Below are positions 49,875 through 58,963 of a DNA stretch of 64,000 nt, in pieces. Below the pieces are notes generated by a model. The model did not search any database. It saw only the letters and a list, made by a program, of their open reading frames with translations, and was not told the DNA's origin. Both the position numbers and the translations under genes were made by a program. The DNA lies in assembly GCA_035478175.1 (NCBI GenBank), contig DATIJX010000219.1, positions 44,946 through 108,945 on the forward strand, read 5' to 3'. Within the stretch, counting starts at the first letter, position 1, and each line of letters begins with the position of its first letter. This DNA comes from IGN2 sp035478175. GTDB lineage: Bacteria; Bacteroidota; Ignavibacteria; Ignavibacteriales; Ignavibacteriaceae.

Positions 49875-50714
49875 TTAAACTCCCAGGTAAATTGCGATGA
49901 GACCAAATAGCATATTCAATTTTAAAAGATTGCTAATCTTAGTCAAGCTTTTTATGGTATGATTCTCAAAAAGAATTTTTAAACAATAAACCAGTAACGG
50001 ATTGACCAAAATCATCACTACTACAAAGTATTCGATTTTGTAAAGCTGATAGATGAAGGGATATAAGGTAAAAAGTATAAGGGAAATAGTAATAAGCGAT
50101 ATAAATAATTTTGATTTCCGAGAGCCAAACTTTATGGGAAAAGTAACCACACCTGCTTTTGTATCACCTTCAACATCTTCCATATCTTTAACAATTTCCC
50201 GAATGAGATTTATCAGGGAAGCAAACACTGCTGGAACAATTGCTGCTGCAGGATTTTCAACAACAACTCCTCCGAAAATGAAAACGAGTCCCGTTAAGAA
50301 TGCCACTGTTATATTCCCAACAAGTGAAATTCTCTTCAAATATTTTGTATAGAAAAACAGCAAAAGAATAGAAATAAGAACAATTGCTAATGCTTGTTCA
50401 TTTACTAATGCCGAGATAAAAATTGCTGTAACAATAAAAATAAAATATAGAGCATATGCTTCTTTGATTGTTATACTGCCTGAAGGAATCGGGCGAAGCG
50501 GTTTATTGATTTTATCTATTCCGATATCATAAATATCATTGATAATATTTCCTGAAGCCATCACAAGAGATGCGGCAATTGCTGCAAGGAATGTATTGAG
50601 TCCTGGAAATTTATCAGGGGAACAAATAACTGCTGCAACAAATACGGAAACAAAAGTTATAAGAAAGTTTAATGGTCGTACGATCTTTATTATTGCTGTC
50701 AGTTTTTCTGTCAA
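49875..50714 (-). CDS. UbiA-family prenyltransferase
   Basis: A 279-residue membrane protein with about eight or nine helices. The first aspartate motif is NIINDIYDIGIDKINKPLRP and the second is VKDMEDVEGDTKAGVVTFP, both expected to bind prenyl diphosphate through magnesium. The second motif resembles geranylgeranylglyceryl phosphate geranylgeranyltransferases and related menaquinone/haem enzymes, so the acceptor is open. The start is TTG. It lies 12 bases upstream of rnhB. Confidence 0.88.
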   Translation of the reverse strand: MTEKLTAIIKIVRPLNFLITFVSVFVAAVICSPDKFPGLNTFLAAIAASLVMASGNIINDIYDIGIDKINKPLRPIPSGSITIKEAYALYFIFIVTAIFISALVNEQALAIVLISILLLFFYTKYLKRISLVGNITVAFLTGLVFIFGGVVVENPAAAIVPAVFASLINLIREIVKDMEDVEGDTKAGVVTFPIKFGSRKSKLFISLITISLILFTLYPFIYQLYKIEYFVVVMILVNPLLVYCLKILFENHTIKSLTKISNLLKLNMLFGLIAIYLGV

Positions 50715-50743
50715 CTTTAAACTCTGGTTAATATGTCGGCAAA

Positions 50744-50776
50744 AGATATGACAGATTTCTAAAATCTGTCATATCT
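50744..50776. repeat. Palindrome upstream of the prenyltransferase gene
   Basis: Perfect 15-base arms AGATATGACAGATTT and AAATCTGTCATATCT with a three-base spacer (CTA). It lies 14 bases after the stop of the minus-strand CDGSH gene in the opposite direction of reading (between it and the prenyltransferase start) and could end the CDGSH transcript or be another repeat. Confidence 0.7.
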
Positions 50777-50790
50777 AAATTGATAAAATA

Positions 50791-51219
50791 TCAACCCTGT
50801 TCAAAACCGATTTTACGATGCGCTCCATCGCAGAAAGGTTTGTTATTAGATGCACCGCAACGACAAAGTGCAACAGAACCTTCTTTTATTTCTTCTTTAC
50901 CGTCAGTTCCAACGAAAACAAATTTTCCTTTAACAAGGTATGGTCCGCCTTTGTTAACCTGAACGGTAGTTTGTGATTGCTGAGGTTGTGCGTTTTGTTC
51001 GCTCATTTTATTATTCCTTTCATATGATAGTGCCCCTGAAGGACAATTGTCGACTATTTTAATTATTTCTTCTGTAGAACCACTAGATAAATCTATCCAC
51101 GGTCTTCGTTTTGGATTGAAGATTGCCAGTGATGCTTTCCAGCATTTTGTTGAATGAATACAAACATCCGGTTTCCAGATGACTGATATTTCACTGTTTG
51201 AATATGTCTTTTTAATCAT
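50791..51219 (-). CDS. Fe-S protein: divergent ferredoxin domain fused to a CDGSH domain
   Basis: A 142-residue protein of two iron-sulfur parts. Residues 1-70 match the small divergent 4Fe-4S type (Fer4_19), with VCIHSTKCW and NCPSGALSYER. A Gln/Asn/Ser linker (about 71-85) leads to a CDGSH domain with CRCGASNNKPFCDGAH, the three-Cys one-His ligand set of a 2Fe-2S cluster. It is probably a soluble electron carrier or redox sensor. The neighbouring Omp85 gene, 15 bases away, is not obviously related in function. Confidence 0.9.
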   Translation of the reverse strand: MIKKTYSNSEISVIWKPDVCIHSTKCWKASLAIFNPKRRPWIDLSSGSTEEIIKIVDNCPSGALSYERNNKMSEQNAQPQQSQTTVQVNKGGPYLVKGKFVFVGTDGKEEIKEGSVALCRCGASNNKPFCDGAHRKIGFEQG

Positions 51220-51233
51220 AATTACATTAACAA

Positions 51234-53000
51234 CTAAAACTCATTAATAATTCCAAAATGGATTTTTCCATCACTGAATGTATCGCCTTGTGCAAGAGCA
51301 AAGCTTACTCCCAGCAGACCGATTGCAGTTTCAACAGTAATACCAAGTCCATAACCAAAAATATAATCCTCTAATTTTGCGATTCCATTTTCGGGGACGG
51401 CATCAAGGAAATAATATCCAGCATCAAAAAATAAAAACGCATACGATCTCTGTGTGAGCATTAAACGATATTCCAGATTTGCCCATGCAATACGGGATGC
51501 AAGAAACTGCTCTTCCCTGTAACCTCTGACTGTCCGCGTTCCGCCGAACCGCCAGAGATCACTCTGCTCGAAAAACGGTCCTGTGAGTTCTTTGCCATTC
51601 ACACTCACAGCAATCACATTACGGACGAATATTTCATAGAAAGCACCAAACCCCACTGTAATTCTTTGCAAATTAATACTAGTTTCCAATGCAGGTGTTA
51701 TGTATTCAGCAGGCCCATTAATTTTTTTCTTGCTGAAGGAATATAAAGTCTCAAATAGAAATCCACCGGTAGGAGCTATTGGATCATCTCTTAAATCTAT
51801 CTTTAAACCGAGACCTGTTGTAAGCGAAGAAGAATTGTAAACAGTAAAGACAGGAATCGTTCTCTCGGTCGGAATTATTTCTTCAGTTGATATGAAAGCA
51901 GAAGCAGAAATATCTTCGGTTGCAAGAAATTCCAATGCACCGCCTAATCTTCTTTGCACATAAGTTGTATCCTGTATCCGTTGAAACAAATCTGCATTTA
52001 AATTAAATGGATATCCAAACAACCACGGCTCTAAATACTTCAGCTCAAGTTCCTGGGATTCACGGGTTAGCTTTTGCCATCTCACCGCAGCGGCTCTCCC
52101 TGTTCCAAAAATATTTCTCAAAGTTACGTTTACTAATCCTGTCACGTAGCCGGATTCATTATCTTTTGCTGCAGGGACATAACCAATAATGCCATCAAAG
52201 TTATTTGTGTTTCTTTCTTTTACGTTTATTAGTAGAACACCATTGTTCTGCGAATCAATATAAAACTGGGGAACAGGAACAGGATCGAAGTAACGAAGCT
52301 TATTTAATCGCCGCGGCAGATTTTCAATTTTTTGCTGAGAGTATTCTTCTCCTGAATCAATCCTTAATTCTCTTGTAACCACATAATCTTTTGTGGAAGT
52401 GTTACCAGTGACTTCAATTTTATCGATACGGCTTTGCCTGCCTTCTTCGAGCGCAAGATAAATATCAGCATAATGATCATCACTAACTGAATCATTATAA
52501 AAATGTACAGACTGAATCTTAACTGCTGCAAAAGGAAATCCCCTGTTTTCAAAATCTGTTAACAGGCTGGAGATACTTGTTTCAATTTCATACCGATTGA
52601 ATATCTCTCCTTTTAAATAATTTAAAGATAAAATGAAATCATCGATGTTCACTGAATCTGATGTCTTAAAAAATATTTCCTTAACAAATGTGGGCTGACC
52701 TTCATCAATATTTAAAAATAAGTTAACTTTTTGAGAATCAATTGATAGCTCAAACTGCGATCCTTCAAAAATAAAATTAAAATAACCATTGGATATTAGA
52801 TTAGTTGAGATTCGTGAGAGTGATGTATCAAGTATTCCCGGAAAAAAAATTTGCCCTTCATTCAAACCAGCCCATTTTAATATTTCTCCATCACCAAAAA
52901 CCCTGTTGTTGTTAATCTCTATCTTCTCAATTTTTTGTGCAAATGATGCAGCAGAAAATAAAATAAAGCACAACAAGATATTTTTAGTCAGGTGAATCAT
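51234..53000 (-). CDS. Omp85/BamA-TamA superfamily outer-membrane protein
   Basis: A 588-residue protein with a signal peptide (NILLCFILFSAASFAQ), POTRA-type repeats over about residues 20-260 and a 16-strand-type beta-barrel to the end. The RGYR-type motif (GGTRTVRGYREEQF) of the barrel lid loop is present, and the chain ends in phenylalanine as outer-membrane proteins do. It is shorter than a five-POTRA BamA (about 800 residues), so it is more likely a TamA-like or accessory family member. The start overlaps the sugar-kinase gene by 17 bases. Confidence 0.88.
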   Translation of the reverse strand: MIHLTKNILLCFILFSAASFAQKIEKIEINNNRVFGDGEILKWAGLNEGQIFFPGILDTSLSRISTNLISNGYFNFIFEGSQFELSIDSQKVNLFLNIDEGQPTFVKEIFFKTSDSVNIDDFILSLNYLKGEIFNRYEIETSISSLLTDFENRGFPFAAVKIQSVHFYNDSVSDDHYADIYLALEEGRQSRIDKIEVTGNTSTKDYVVTRELRIDSGEEYSQQKIENLPRRLNKLRYFDPVPVPQFYIDSQNNGVLLINVKERNTNNFDGIIGYVPAAKDNESGYVTGLVNVTLRNIFGTGRAAAVRWQKLTRESQELELKYLEPWLFGYPFNLNADLFQRIQDTTYVQRRLGGALEFLATEDISASAFISTEEIIPTERTIPVFTVYNSSSLTTGLGLKIDLRDDPIAPTGGFLFETLYSFSKKKINGPAEYITPALETSINLQRITVGFGAFYEIFVRNVIAVSVNGKELTGPFFEQSDLWRFGGTRTVRGYREEQFLASRIAWANLEYRLMLTQRSYAFLFFDAGYYFLDAVPENGIAKLEDYIFGYGLGITVETAIGLLGVSFALAQGDTFSDGKIHFGIINEF

Positions 53001-53949
53001 CTGTTTTTTTTATTCTTTTTCCAACTGCTTCAATTTGAATTTTTTCAGCAAGTGAATTAGCTTCAGCAATTTTAACATCACAAACTTCTGTGGATTTTGC
53101 ATTAAAAACACCGAGAGCAGTTGCAAATCGTAATTGCTGTTCGAAAGTAAATTTATTGTGCCAGCCGTAAGCTATCCCTGAAACAAATGCATCGCCGCTT
53201 CCGGTTGAATCAACAACCCTAATTTTAGGCGGAACTGCTGTATAATGAAAGTCAAAATTAGAAGCATAGAAAGGATTCCCGCTATCAGTAATGTAGGCCT
53301 GCTTAACCCCTTTTTCGTAAAGCATATTTAAGAAATTGAGCTGATCAGATTGACTTGTCAGGCTTATCCCCAGCGATGCATTAATTTCATCAACATTATT
53401 ATGAATGATGGTTGGAGAAGAGTCGTAGCAATTTTGAAGATGTCTGCCGTAAGTATCACACACAGAAATTTTATCAAGTTTATTTGCAACATTGATTCCT
53501 TCGACAAAAATCGAATCGGCTTCTTTGCAGGGAGAGCTTCCTGAGAAAACTACTATCTCACAGGCAGCAATTGCTTTCTCCAATTTTGAAATGAATTCCC
53601 TAACTTCGTTTGATGAAACTATTGAGTCTGTTCCAAAGAACGAATAAATTTTTTCAGCAGACTGGTCAATAATTATGGCAGAATCTCTCGTTTCCTTCTT
53701 GGTGATAATTTCTGAGAAATTTATCTGTTCTTTTCTGAGAGCTTCCCGAATTAATTTTCCATTTCCTCCGCCGGTAAACAGCATAGCAATGTTCTTAATC
53801 CCCATCTTATTCAATTGCCGGTTTACATTTATTCCTTTGCCGCCTGCTTTGATAATCAACTTTCCATTTCTGTTTACAGATGATAGATCGAGGCTTTGAT
53901 AATAATATCGTCTTTCCAGAAGAGGGTTTATTGTGACGGTAAGGATCAT
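52984..53949 (-). CDS. PfkB-family sugar kinase (1-phosphofructokinase type)
   Basis: A 321-residue ribokinase-fold enzyme. The first PfkB signature is KAGGKGINVNRQLNKMG and the second is VVDSTGSGDAFVSGIAYG, with the catalytic aspartate in GSGDAF. The start MILTVTINPLLER is typical of 1-phosphofructokinase/tagatose-6-phosphate kinases. No PTS genes are visible here, so the substrate remains open. It is the first gene of a short unit with the Omp85 gene. Confidence 0.9.
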   Translation of the reverse strand: MILTVTINPLLERRYYYQSLDLSSVNRNGKLIIKAGGKGINVNRQLNKMGIKNIAMLFTGGGNGKLIREALRKEQINFSEIITKKETRDSAIIIDQSAEKIYSFFGTDSIVSSNEVREFISKLEKAIAACEIVVFSGSSPCKEADSIFVEGINVANKLDKISVCDTYGRHLQNCYDSSPTIIHNNVDEINASLGISLTSQSDQLNFLNMLYEKGVKQAYITDSGNPFYASNFDFHYTAVPPKIRVVDSTGSGDAFVSGIAYGWHNKFTFEQQLRFATALGVFNAKSTEVCDVKIAEANSLAEKIQIEAVGKRIKKTDDSPD

Positions 53950-53966
53950 AGATAAAAATTGCTAAC

Positions 53967-54037
53967 TTGTTTAGGACGTGAGATAATTAAATCTGATGAT
54001 ATATTTTTTTCATATTACTATCTCACGTCTTAAACAA
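53967..54037. repeat. Inverted repeat, 19-base arms
   Basis: The left arm (53967-53985, containing GGACGTGAGATA) and right arm (54019-54037, containing TATCTCACGTC) match at 18 of 19 positions, with a 33-base AT-rich spacer. It lies in the gap between the GWxTD gene end and the kinase gene start. It is too far from a T run to be a simple terminator. Confidence 0.65.
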
Positions 54038-54103
54038 TCAGACATATTCACTTTTAAAATAAAATTTTCCCGCTGAACTAATTGCAGTTCTTATTTAAAA
54101 AAA

Positions 54104-55381
54104 TCAATATCTGAATCGGTACAGATCACCATAAAGCGGTGTGCTCGGATCTAACCTGTAATCTCCAAATCCTGTATAATCAACAAATCTAAATCTTTTG
54201 TTCAGGTTGTAATATTGCCAGTCTTCGTAAGGTTTTGAATGATATTCAAAAGGATGGCGGTCAATATTATCCGGTGCTCCAAGAATTATCATTACCATTC
54301 CCCTGTCAGATCTCCAGCCATCAAGAGAGTAGGATGTGAAGTTCTGATTCGCGTATGCTACTCTGTTATAATACTCATTGAAAACAGGATTGTATTCGTC
54401 AGCAGGATTGGGATCTTGTTTTTTCCAGAAGGCAACGAACCTTTTGGCTTTTTCCATCCTGCTATCGGTATCCTTGATAAAGGAAAGATCTTCCGGGCTC
54501 GCTAAATAAACCATCTGCTCGATTGCTTTATCAAGATCGGTAAGAGTAATTGGAACTCCAACCCATCGGGACATAAAAGATTTTATTGAAAAATCATATT
54601 CTTTGCCGGTTGAATCTTTTAATGTAATCTTCATAAGATTTTTTCCGAGATCAAGATTTAGTGAATCGATGTTGTTGAAAATCTGGTTGTTTCCTGCTTT
54701 TACCTCAATTTCCTTTGTTGTTTTAAAAATCGAGGTTTCTTTTTCATCAAAAATTTCATAGTCAACAAATATATTAGAAACAGTATCCGAATAAATTTCA
54801 AAAAATGTTGCTAAGGGATCTCTATCGGTCACGACACTCCTGGAAACATTTGGAATAATTTTCGAGCTTCCTTCAACAACAGTTTTTCTGGCAATTAACA
54901 TTATATCACTCACTGCGGGAACCGGAGTGAACTGTTTAACTACAACCTTGTTTTCAGAATTATATTCATTCTTCGATTCTTTATCTAACAAGGAAGTTTT
55001 TATTGAATAAACTCCGGGAGTTAATTCAAATGAACGATGACCAAGATTAAAATTTTCGGGGGAATTAGTTAATTCATAACTAATCGCAACAATTTTTTCA
55101 TTCCAGATTTTTTCAGTAACAAGATTTTTCTTTTCTTCATCGAAAACAGATACTGTAACTGTATAAGCTGCCTCGAACCCCTGCCCGGTTTTTACAAACT
55201 GTACTGCATTATAAGGCACATGAATAAAATAATCCAGTCTGGCCTTATCAGTTTCACCTTTGAATGACATGAAGTCCTGGTAGTATTTTATTTTGTTGTC
55301 CGGTATCCGGGATAAGTTCTCATCTTGCGCAAAGGAATTTAGTGGATACAGAATTACACAAATAAATAATAACTTTTTCAT
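54104..55381 (-). CDS. Secreted GWxTD-domain protein
   Basis: A 425-residue exported protein with a signal peptide (KLLFICVILYPLNSFAQ). The C-terminal region has the GWxTD domain pattern in the form DGWRSDRGMVMIILGAPDNI, so the name-giving motif is GWRSD here, followed by WQYYNLNKRFRFVD. Upstream are beta-rich segments. The domain is known mainly from Ignavibacteria, Acidobacteria and related phyla and its role is unknown. It follows rimO by 18 bases and is probably in its operon. Confidence 0.86.
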   Translation of the reverse strand: MKKLLFICVILYPLNSFAQDENLSRIPDNKIKYYQDFMSFKGETDKARLDYFIHVPYNAVQFVKTGQGFEAAYTVTVSVFDEEKKNLVTEKIWNEKIVAISYELTNSPENFNLGHRSFELTPGVYSIKTSLLDKESKNEYNSENKVVVKQFTPVPAVSDIMLIARKTVVEGSSKIIPNVSRSVVTDRDPLATFFEIYSDTVSNIFVDYEIFDEKETSIFKTTKEIEVKAGNNQIFNNIDSLNLDLGKNLMKITLKDSTGKEYDFSIKSFMSRWVGVPITLTDLDKAIEQMVYLASPEDLSFIKDTDSRMEKAKRFVAFWKKQDPNPADEYNPVFNEYYNRVAYANQNFTSYSLDGWRSDRGMVMIILGAPDNIDRHPFEYHSKPYEDWQYYNLNKRFRFVDYTGFGDYRLDPSTPLYGDLYRFRY

Positions 55382-55399
55382 TTTAGTAAATCCTTAAAT

Positions 55400-56710
55400 T
55401 TATTTTAATCTTGCAAAAAGATCGTACTCATCTGAATCATACACCTCTGTAATATAAAAATTACCGGGAATAATCCTATTCCCATTTGAAGGAATTAAAA
55501 CCTCCCCATCAACTTCAGGTGCATCCCGATAACTGCGTCCAACATAAAAATCTCCTTCGAGAGATTCAACCAATATTTTCAGTTCACTGCCGATTAGCTT
55601 CCCGTTTTTCTCAGCTGATATTTCCCGCTGTATTTCCATTAACCTGCTCTGCCGTGCCCTTTTTACCTCATCAGGGACAGGATCACCAAGATCGTAGCTT
55701 CCTGTATTTTCTTCCTGCGAATAGGTGAAAGTTCCCATTCTCTCAAATTTGAATTCTTCAACAAAATCACAAAGTTTCTGAAATTCTTTTTCTGTTTCAC
55801 CCGGGTATCCAACAATAAAAGTAGTTCTGAGAACTAAACCAGGAATTTCATTTCTTAATTGAGATAACAATTCTTTTGTTTGTCTGCTCGTAATTCCTCT
55901 TCGCATAGACTTGAGAATATTATCCGAAATATGCTGAAGAGGAATATCTATATACTTACAAACTTTCTCATTATTTTTTATTTCATCAATTAAGTTGTTT
56001 GGAAATCGCGAAGGGTACGCATACATCATCCGGATCCACTCGATTCCTTTAACTTCACTTAACCTGGATATAAGTTCCGAAATATTTTTTTTATTGTAAA
56101 GATCTTTTCCATAATCGGTAGTATCTTGTGCTATAAGCACCAATTCCTTTGTATTGTTACGAGCAAGGAATTCAGTTTCTGCAACAAGATCTTCAATAGA
56201 TTTAGATTTGTGCAATCCTCGCATAATTGGTATCGCACAAAATGAGCAAGGATGATCACATCCTTCTGAAATTTTTAAATAAGCTGTGTGCGAGGGAACT
56301 GAGACAACTCTTTCACCCAAAAGATTTTTTTTTAATTCGCCACCAAGTTCCTTTACAATTTTCTCATAGTCTTCCGTTCCAAAAAACACATCCACTTCAG
56401 GAATTTCTTGCTGAAGATCATTCTTATATCGTTGAGAAAGACAGCCGGCTACAAAAATCCTTTTTGTTATTCCTGATTTCTTACTGGCAACGGCATTCAT
56501 AATTGTGTTGATTGATTCTTCTTTTGCTGCTTCAATAAAACCACAGGTATTAATAATCACAGTGTCTGCTTCAGTAGGGTTTGAGCGGAGATCAAGATTA
56601 TTAAGTTGAAGCTGGCGTAGAAGTCTTTCTGAATCAACAGTATTCTTTGCACAACCTAAAGTTATTACACTAACTTTTTCTCTTGTTTTCATCTGTTCGA
56701 GTTCCGTCAA
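55400..56710 (-). CDS. rimO: Ribosomal protein S12 methylthiotransferase RimO
   Basis: A 436-residue radical-SAM enzyme that adds a methylthio group to an aspartate of ribosomal protein S12. The N-terminal cluster site uses cysteines in TLGCAKNTVDSE, INTCGFIEAAKEES and VAGCLSQRY. The radical-SAM motif is CDHPCSFC, and a C-terminal TRAM domain ends the chain. The start overlaps the cdsA stop by 4 bases. Confidence 0.95.
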   Translation of the reverse strand: MTELEQMKTREKVSVITLGCAKNTVDSERLLRQLQLNNLDLRSNPTEADTVIINTCGFIEAAKEESINTIMNAVASKKSGITKRIFVAGCLSQRYKNDLQQEIPEVDVFFGTEDYEKIVKELGGELKKNLLGERVVSVPSHTAYLKISEGCDHPCSFCAIPIMRGLHKSKSIEDLVAETEFLARNNTKELVLIAQDTTDYGKDLYNKKNISELISRLSEVKGIEWIRMMYAYPSRFPNNLIDEIKNNEKVCKYIDIPLQHISDNILKSMRRGITSRQTKELLSQLRNEIPGLVLRTTFIVGYPGETEKEFQKLCDFVEEFKFERMGTFTYSQEENTGSYDLGDPVPDEVKRARQSRLMEIQREISAEKNGKLIGSELKILVESLEGDFYVGRSYRDAPEVDGEVLIPSNGNRIIPGNFYITEVYDSDEYDLFARLK

Positions 56711-57528
56711 CCAAAGTAATTAAGATAAATCCATATTGCCGGTGCACTAAAAAGTAGAGAATCAAACCTGTCAAAAAATCCACCGTGCCCGGGAATTAAC
56801 GAAGATGAATCTTTCACTTCAGAATCTCTCTTCAACAGGGATTCGACTAAATCACCGATTTGACCTATTGTACCGATAATAATTCCAATAATTAAAACAT
56901 TTGTCCAGCTTAAAGAATTCAGCACAAGCACCTTTACTAAAATCATAGCGCCGACAGAAAAAATAAAACCAAAAATTGCTCCTTCCCAGCTTTTCTTGGG
57001 ACTAACACGCGGGAATAATTTATGCCTGCCAAAATTTATCCCCCCGTAATATGCAGCAGAATCACCTATCCAAATCGAAGCTAGGATTGAAATAATAAAA
57101 TATGCACCAAGGTTTTCTGCATAAAAGTCATTTGAATAGAACTCACGAAGTGAAATAAGCGCAGCAGAAAAAATTCCGATGTAAAAAATTCCAAGAAAAG
57201 TAGAGCCAAGATTAAAAATTGCTGAACCTTTATTACGAAACAGTTCAAAAGTTAAAAGTGATAATGAAGATAGCAGAACGATAACAACAGGATCGACTAA
57301 GCCAAGAAATTGATTAAGCAGAAAAATGAAAATGATTATCCCGCCGAGAAACAAATTTACATTTGCACCTTTATGCCTGACTAAAAGACTGAACTCGTAA
57401 AACGAGATCAGACTAATTAGAGCTACGAATGAAAAGAAATAGTACCCACCCAAATAAGCTGCAATTAAAATAAACGGGATTGCGGCAATGGAAACTAAAA
57501 CTCTCTTTAAATTTTCACTCGTCGGCAT
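56707..57528 (-). CDS. cdsA: Phosphatidate cytidylyltransferase
   Basis: A 273-residue inner-membrane enzyme that makes CDP-diacylglycerol for phospholipid synthesis. It has about seven or eight helices. The family signature near the C terminus, RDSEVKDSSSLIPGHGGFFDRFDSL, is complete, as is the SPKKSWEGAIFGF segment. The start overlaps the zinc-ribbon gene by 14 bases. Confidence 0.95.
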   Translation of the reverse strand: MPTSENLKRVLVSIAAIPFILIAAYLGGYYFFSFVALISLISFYEFSLLVRHKGANVNLFLGGIIIFIFLLNQFLGLVDPVVIVLLSSLSLLTFELFRNKGSAIFNLGSTFLGIFYIGIFSAALISLREFYSNDFYAENLGAYFIISILASIWIGDSAAYYGGINFGRHKLFPRVSPKKSWEGAIFGFIFSVGAMILVKVLVLNSLSWTNVLIIGIIIGTIGQIGDLVESLLKRDSEVKDSSSLIPGHGGFFDRFDSLLFSAPAIWIYLNYFG

Positions 57529-57874
57529 CTTCCTCTGAGTCTAATGGTTTTCTTTTAACTTCCTGAATGAACTCAAGTGCATCATGCACATCAGCTTTTT
57601 TGACAAATAATTTTACTGTTGATAGATCACCGGGTGCGGGAAAACTTGAATCCTTTTGTGAAAGAACTGATGCGGAAATTCCTGCACTTTCAAGATTTTC
57701 TTTCAGCATATCAGCTTCAATTTCGCTGAAAGCAGTATAAACAAGCACCCAATCATCTTCAGAAAGATCAGAGTACTTGCTTAAATCCACCGAATCAACG
57801 AGAGGCGTATTGCAATCGGGGCAAATCGTTATTCCGGTGATGTATTCGTATTTACAATTTGGACATACTGGCAT
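57515..57874 (-). CDS. Zinc-ribbon / DUF2007-like small protein
   Basis: A 119-residue soluble protein. An N-terminal zinc ribbon has two CxxC pairs (VCPNCKYEY and ICPDCNTPL). The rest (about 38-108) fits the DUF2007 'putative signal transducing protein' pattern: WVLVYTAFSEIEADMLKENLESAGI, then a strand with LFVKKADVHDALEFI. The function is unknown. It is encoded between a CPBP protease and cdsA in a compact unit. Confidence 0.85.
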   Translation of the reverse strand: MPVCPNCKYEYITGITICPDCNTPLVDSVDLSKYSDLSEDDWVLVYTAFSEIEADMLKENLESAGISASVLSQKDSSFPAPGDLSTVKLFVKKADVHDALEFIQEVKRKPLDSEEDADE

Positions 57875-58849
57875 CTAAACCTCCTGTGCAATTTTAATTT
57901 TCTTATAATAATTTCTGATAAAAAACAATAATGCTGTAAACATAAAAAACAATATTATAAAATAAATTATGTTCGCATCGAGAGCTGCGGCATCGGAAAC
58001 ATTACTTTTGAATAACTCATCATCGCCAATGATAAAGTATAGCATCACAGCAAAGAAGTTATTCAGGAAATGTATAATAATTGGTATAACCAGTGATTGA
58101 CTTGTGTAAGCGGCAAATCCCAAATAAAATCCTATAATCGCTAGTGGTATTAGTCCGTACGGGTTAAAATGATATAAAGCAAAAAACAATGCAGTGAAAA
58201 TCGCAGCTATGTGTGGTTTGAACTTAAAACCAAAACTGCGTTGGATGTATCCTCTGAACATCACTTCTTCGCAAATAGCAGGTACAACAGAAATGGTAAT
58301 TATAACTAAAAGCATTTCAGGTACATTATCAGCCCGAATCAGATTGCCGAATGTTTTTTCAATTAATTCATTTAACGAGTCAAGTAAAAATTTTATTGAG
58401 TTGATGAACGGTGAAACTTCTGCCCATTGCTCGATAAAATAATTTTGAATATAAAGATAGCTTTGAAGAAGAGGAGTTAGAATTATTATTCCTAACACGA
58501 ATAGAACTAATTCTCTCCAATTCGGCAATTTGAGAGAAATAATTTTCGAAACATCTCCGTAAATCCATTTGCTGAAAAGTAAAGCAGGAAGAAAGATGAA
58601 TAAAATTTGTCCAACAATAGTCATAAATCGTAAACCGTTGACCGGTGCTGCTTCTAAATCAAAACCGAAAAACAGCAGAGTTAAAAGTCCACCTAAAAAC
58701 TGGTAGAGAATAAATCCGCCGATTAATCCAAGAAATGCAGCTGCAACTGGTGAAATAAGGGGATATGGAGAGTAAGTTTCCGCCAATACATTTTGTTCCT
58801 CTGATTTTTCAGGTTCAGTTTGTTCTGGTTGGTTGTTCAATTCTTCCAA
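57875..58849 (-). CDS. CPBP-family intramembrane metalloprotease
   Basis: A 324-residue membrane protein with about eight helices. The Abi/CAAX-protease motifs are present: EEVMFRGYIQR (glutamate pair), FALYHFNPYG and HFLNNFFAVML with the metal-binding histidines. Such proteins cleave within membranes; substrates are not predictable. It is the first gene of the unit CPBP-zinc ribbon-cdsA-rimO-GWxTD, separated from the next gene by one base. Confidence 0.9.
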   Translation of the reverse strand: MEELNNQPEQTEPEKSEEQNVLAETYSPYPLISPVAAAFLGLIGGFILYQFLGGLLTLLFFGFDLEAAPVNGLRFMTIVGQILFIFLPALLFSKWIYGDVSKIISLKLPNWRELVLFVLGIIILTPLLQSYLYIQNYFIEQWAEVSPFINSIKFLLDSLNELIEKTFGNLIRADNVPEMLLVIITISVVPAICEEVMFRGYIQRSFGFKFKPHIAAIFTALFFALYHFNPYGLIPLAIIGFYLGFAAYTSQSLVIPIIIHFLNNFFAVMLYFIIGDDELFKSNVSDAAALDANIIYFIILFFMFTALLFFIRNYYKKIKIAQEV

Positions 58850-58920
58850 TTTAGTCTTTTAGTTTTCTATAATTATTGTTTGAACAAAGTTAATAAATTA
58901 TAAAATGATTAATAAGAAAA

Positions 58921-58945
58921 GAGGAGACAAAAGCCTCCTCATTTC
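58921..58945 (-). terminator. Terminator after the chimeric small ORF
   Basis: On the minus strand, GAGGAG and CTCCTC arms with an 8-base loop (58921-58940) are followed by TTTTC. It resembles the terminator at 61398-61417, with which it shares the GACAAAG/CTTTGTC loop, and appears to be part of the same duplication. Confidence 0.65.
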
Positions 58946-58963
58946 AATCACTTTCAGATAATA

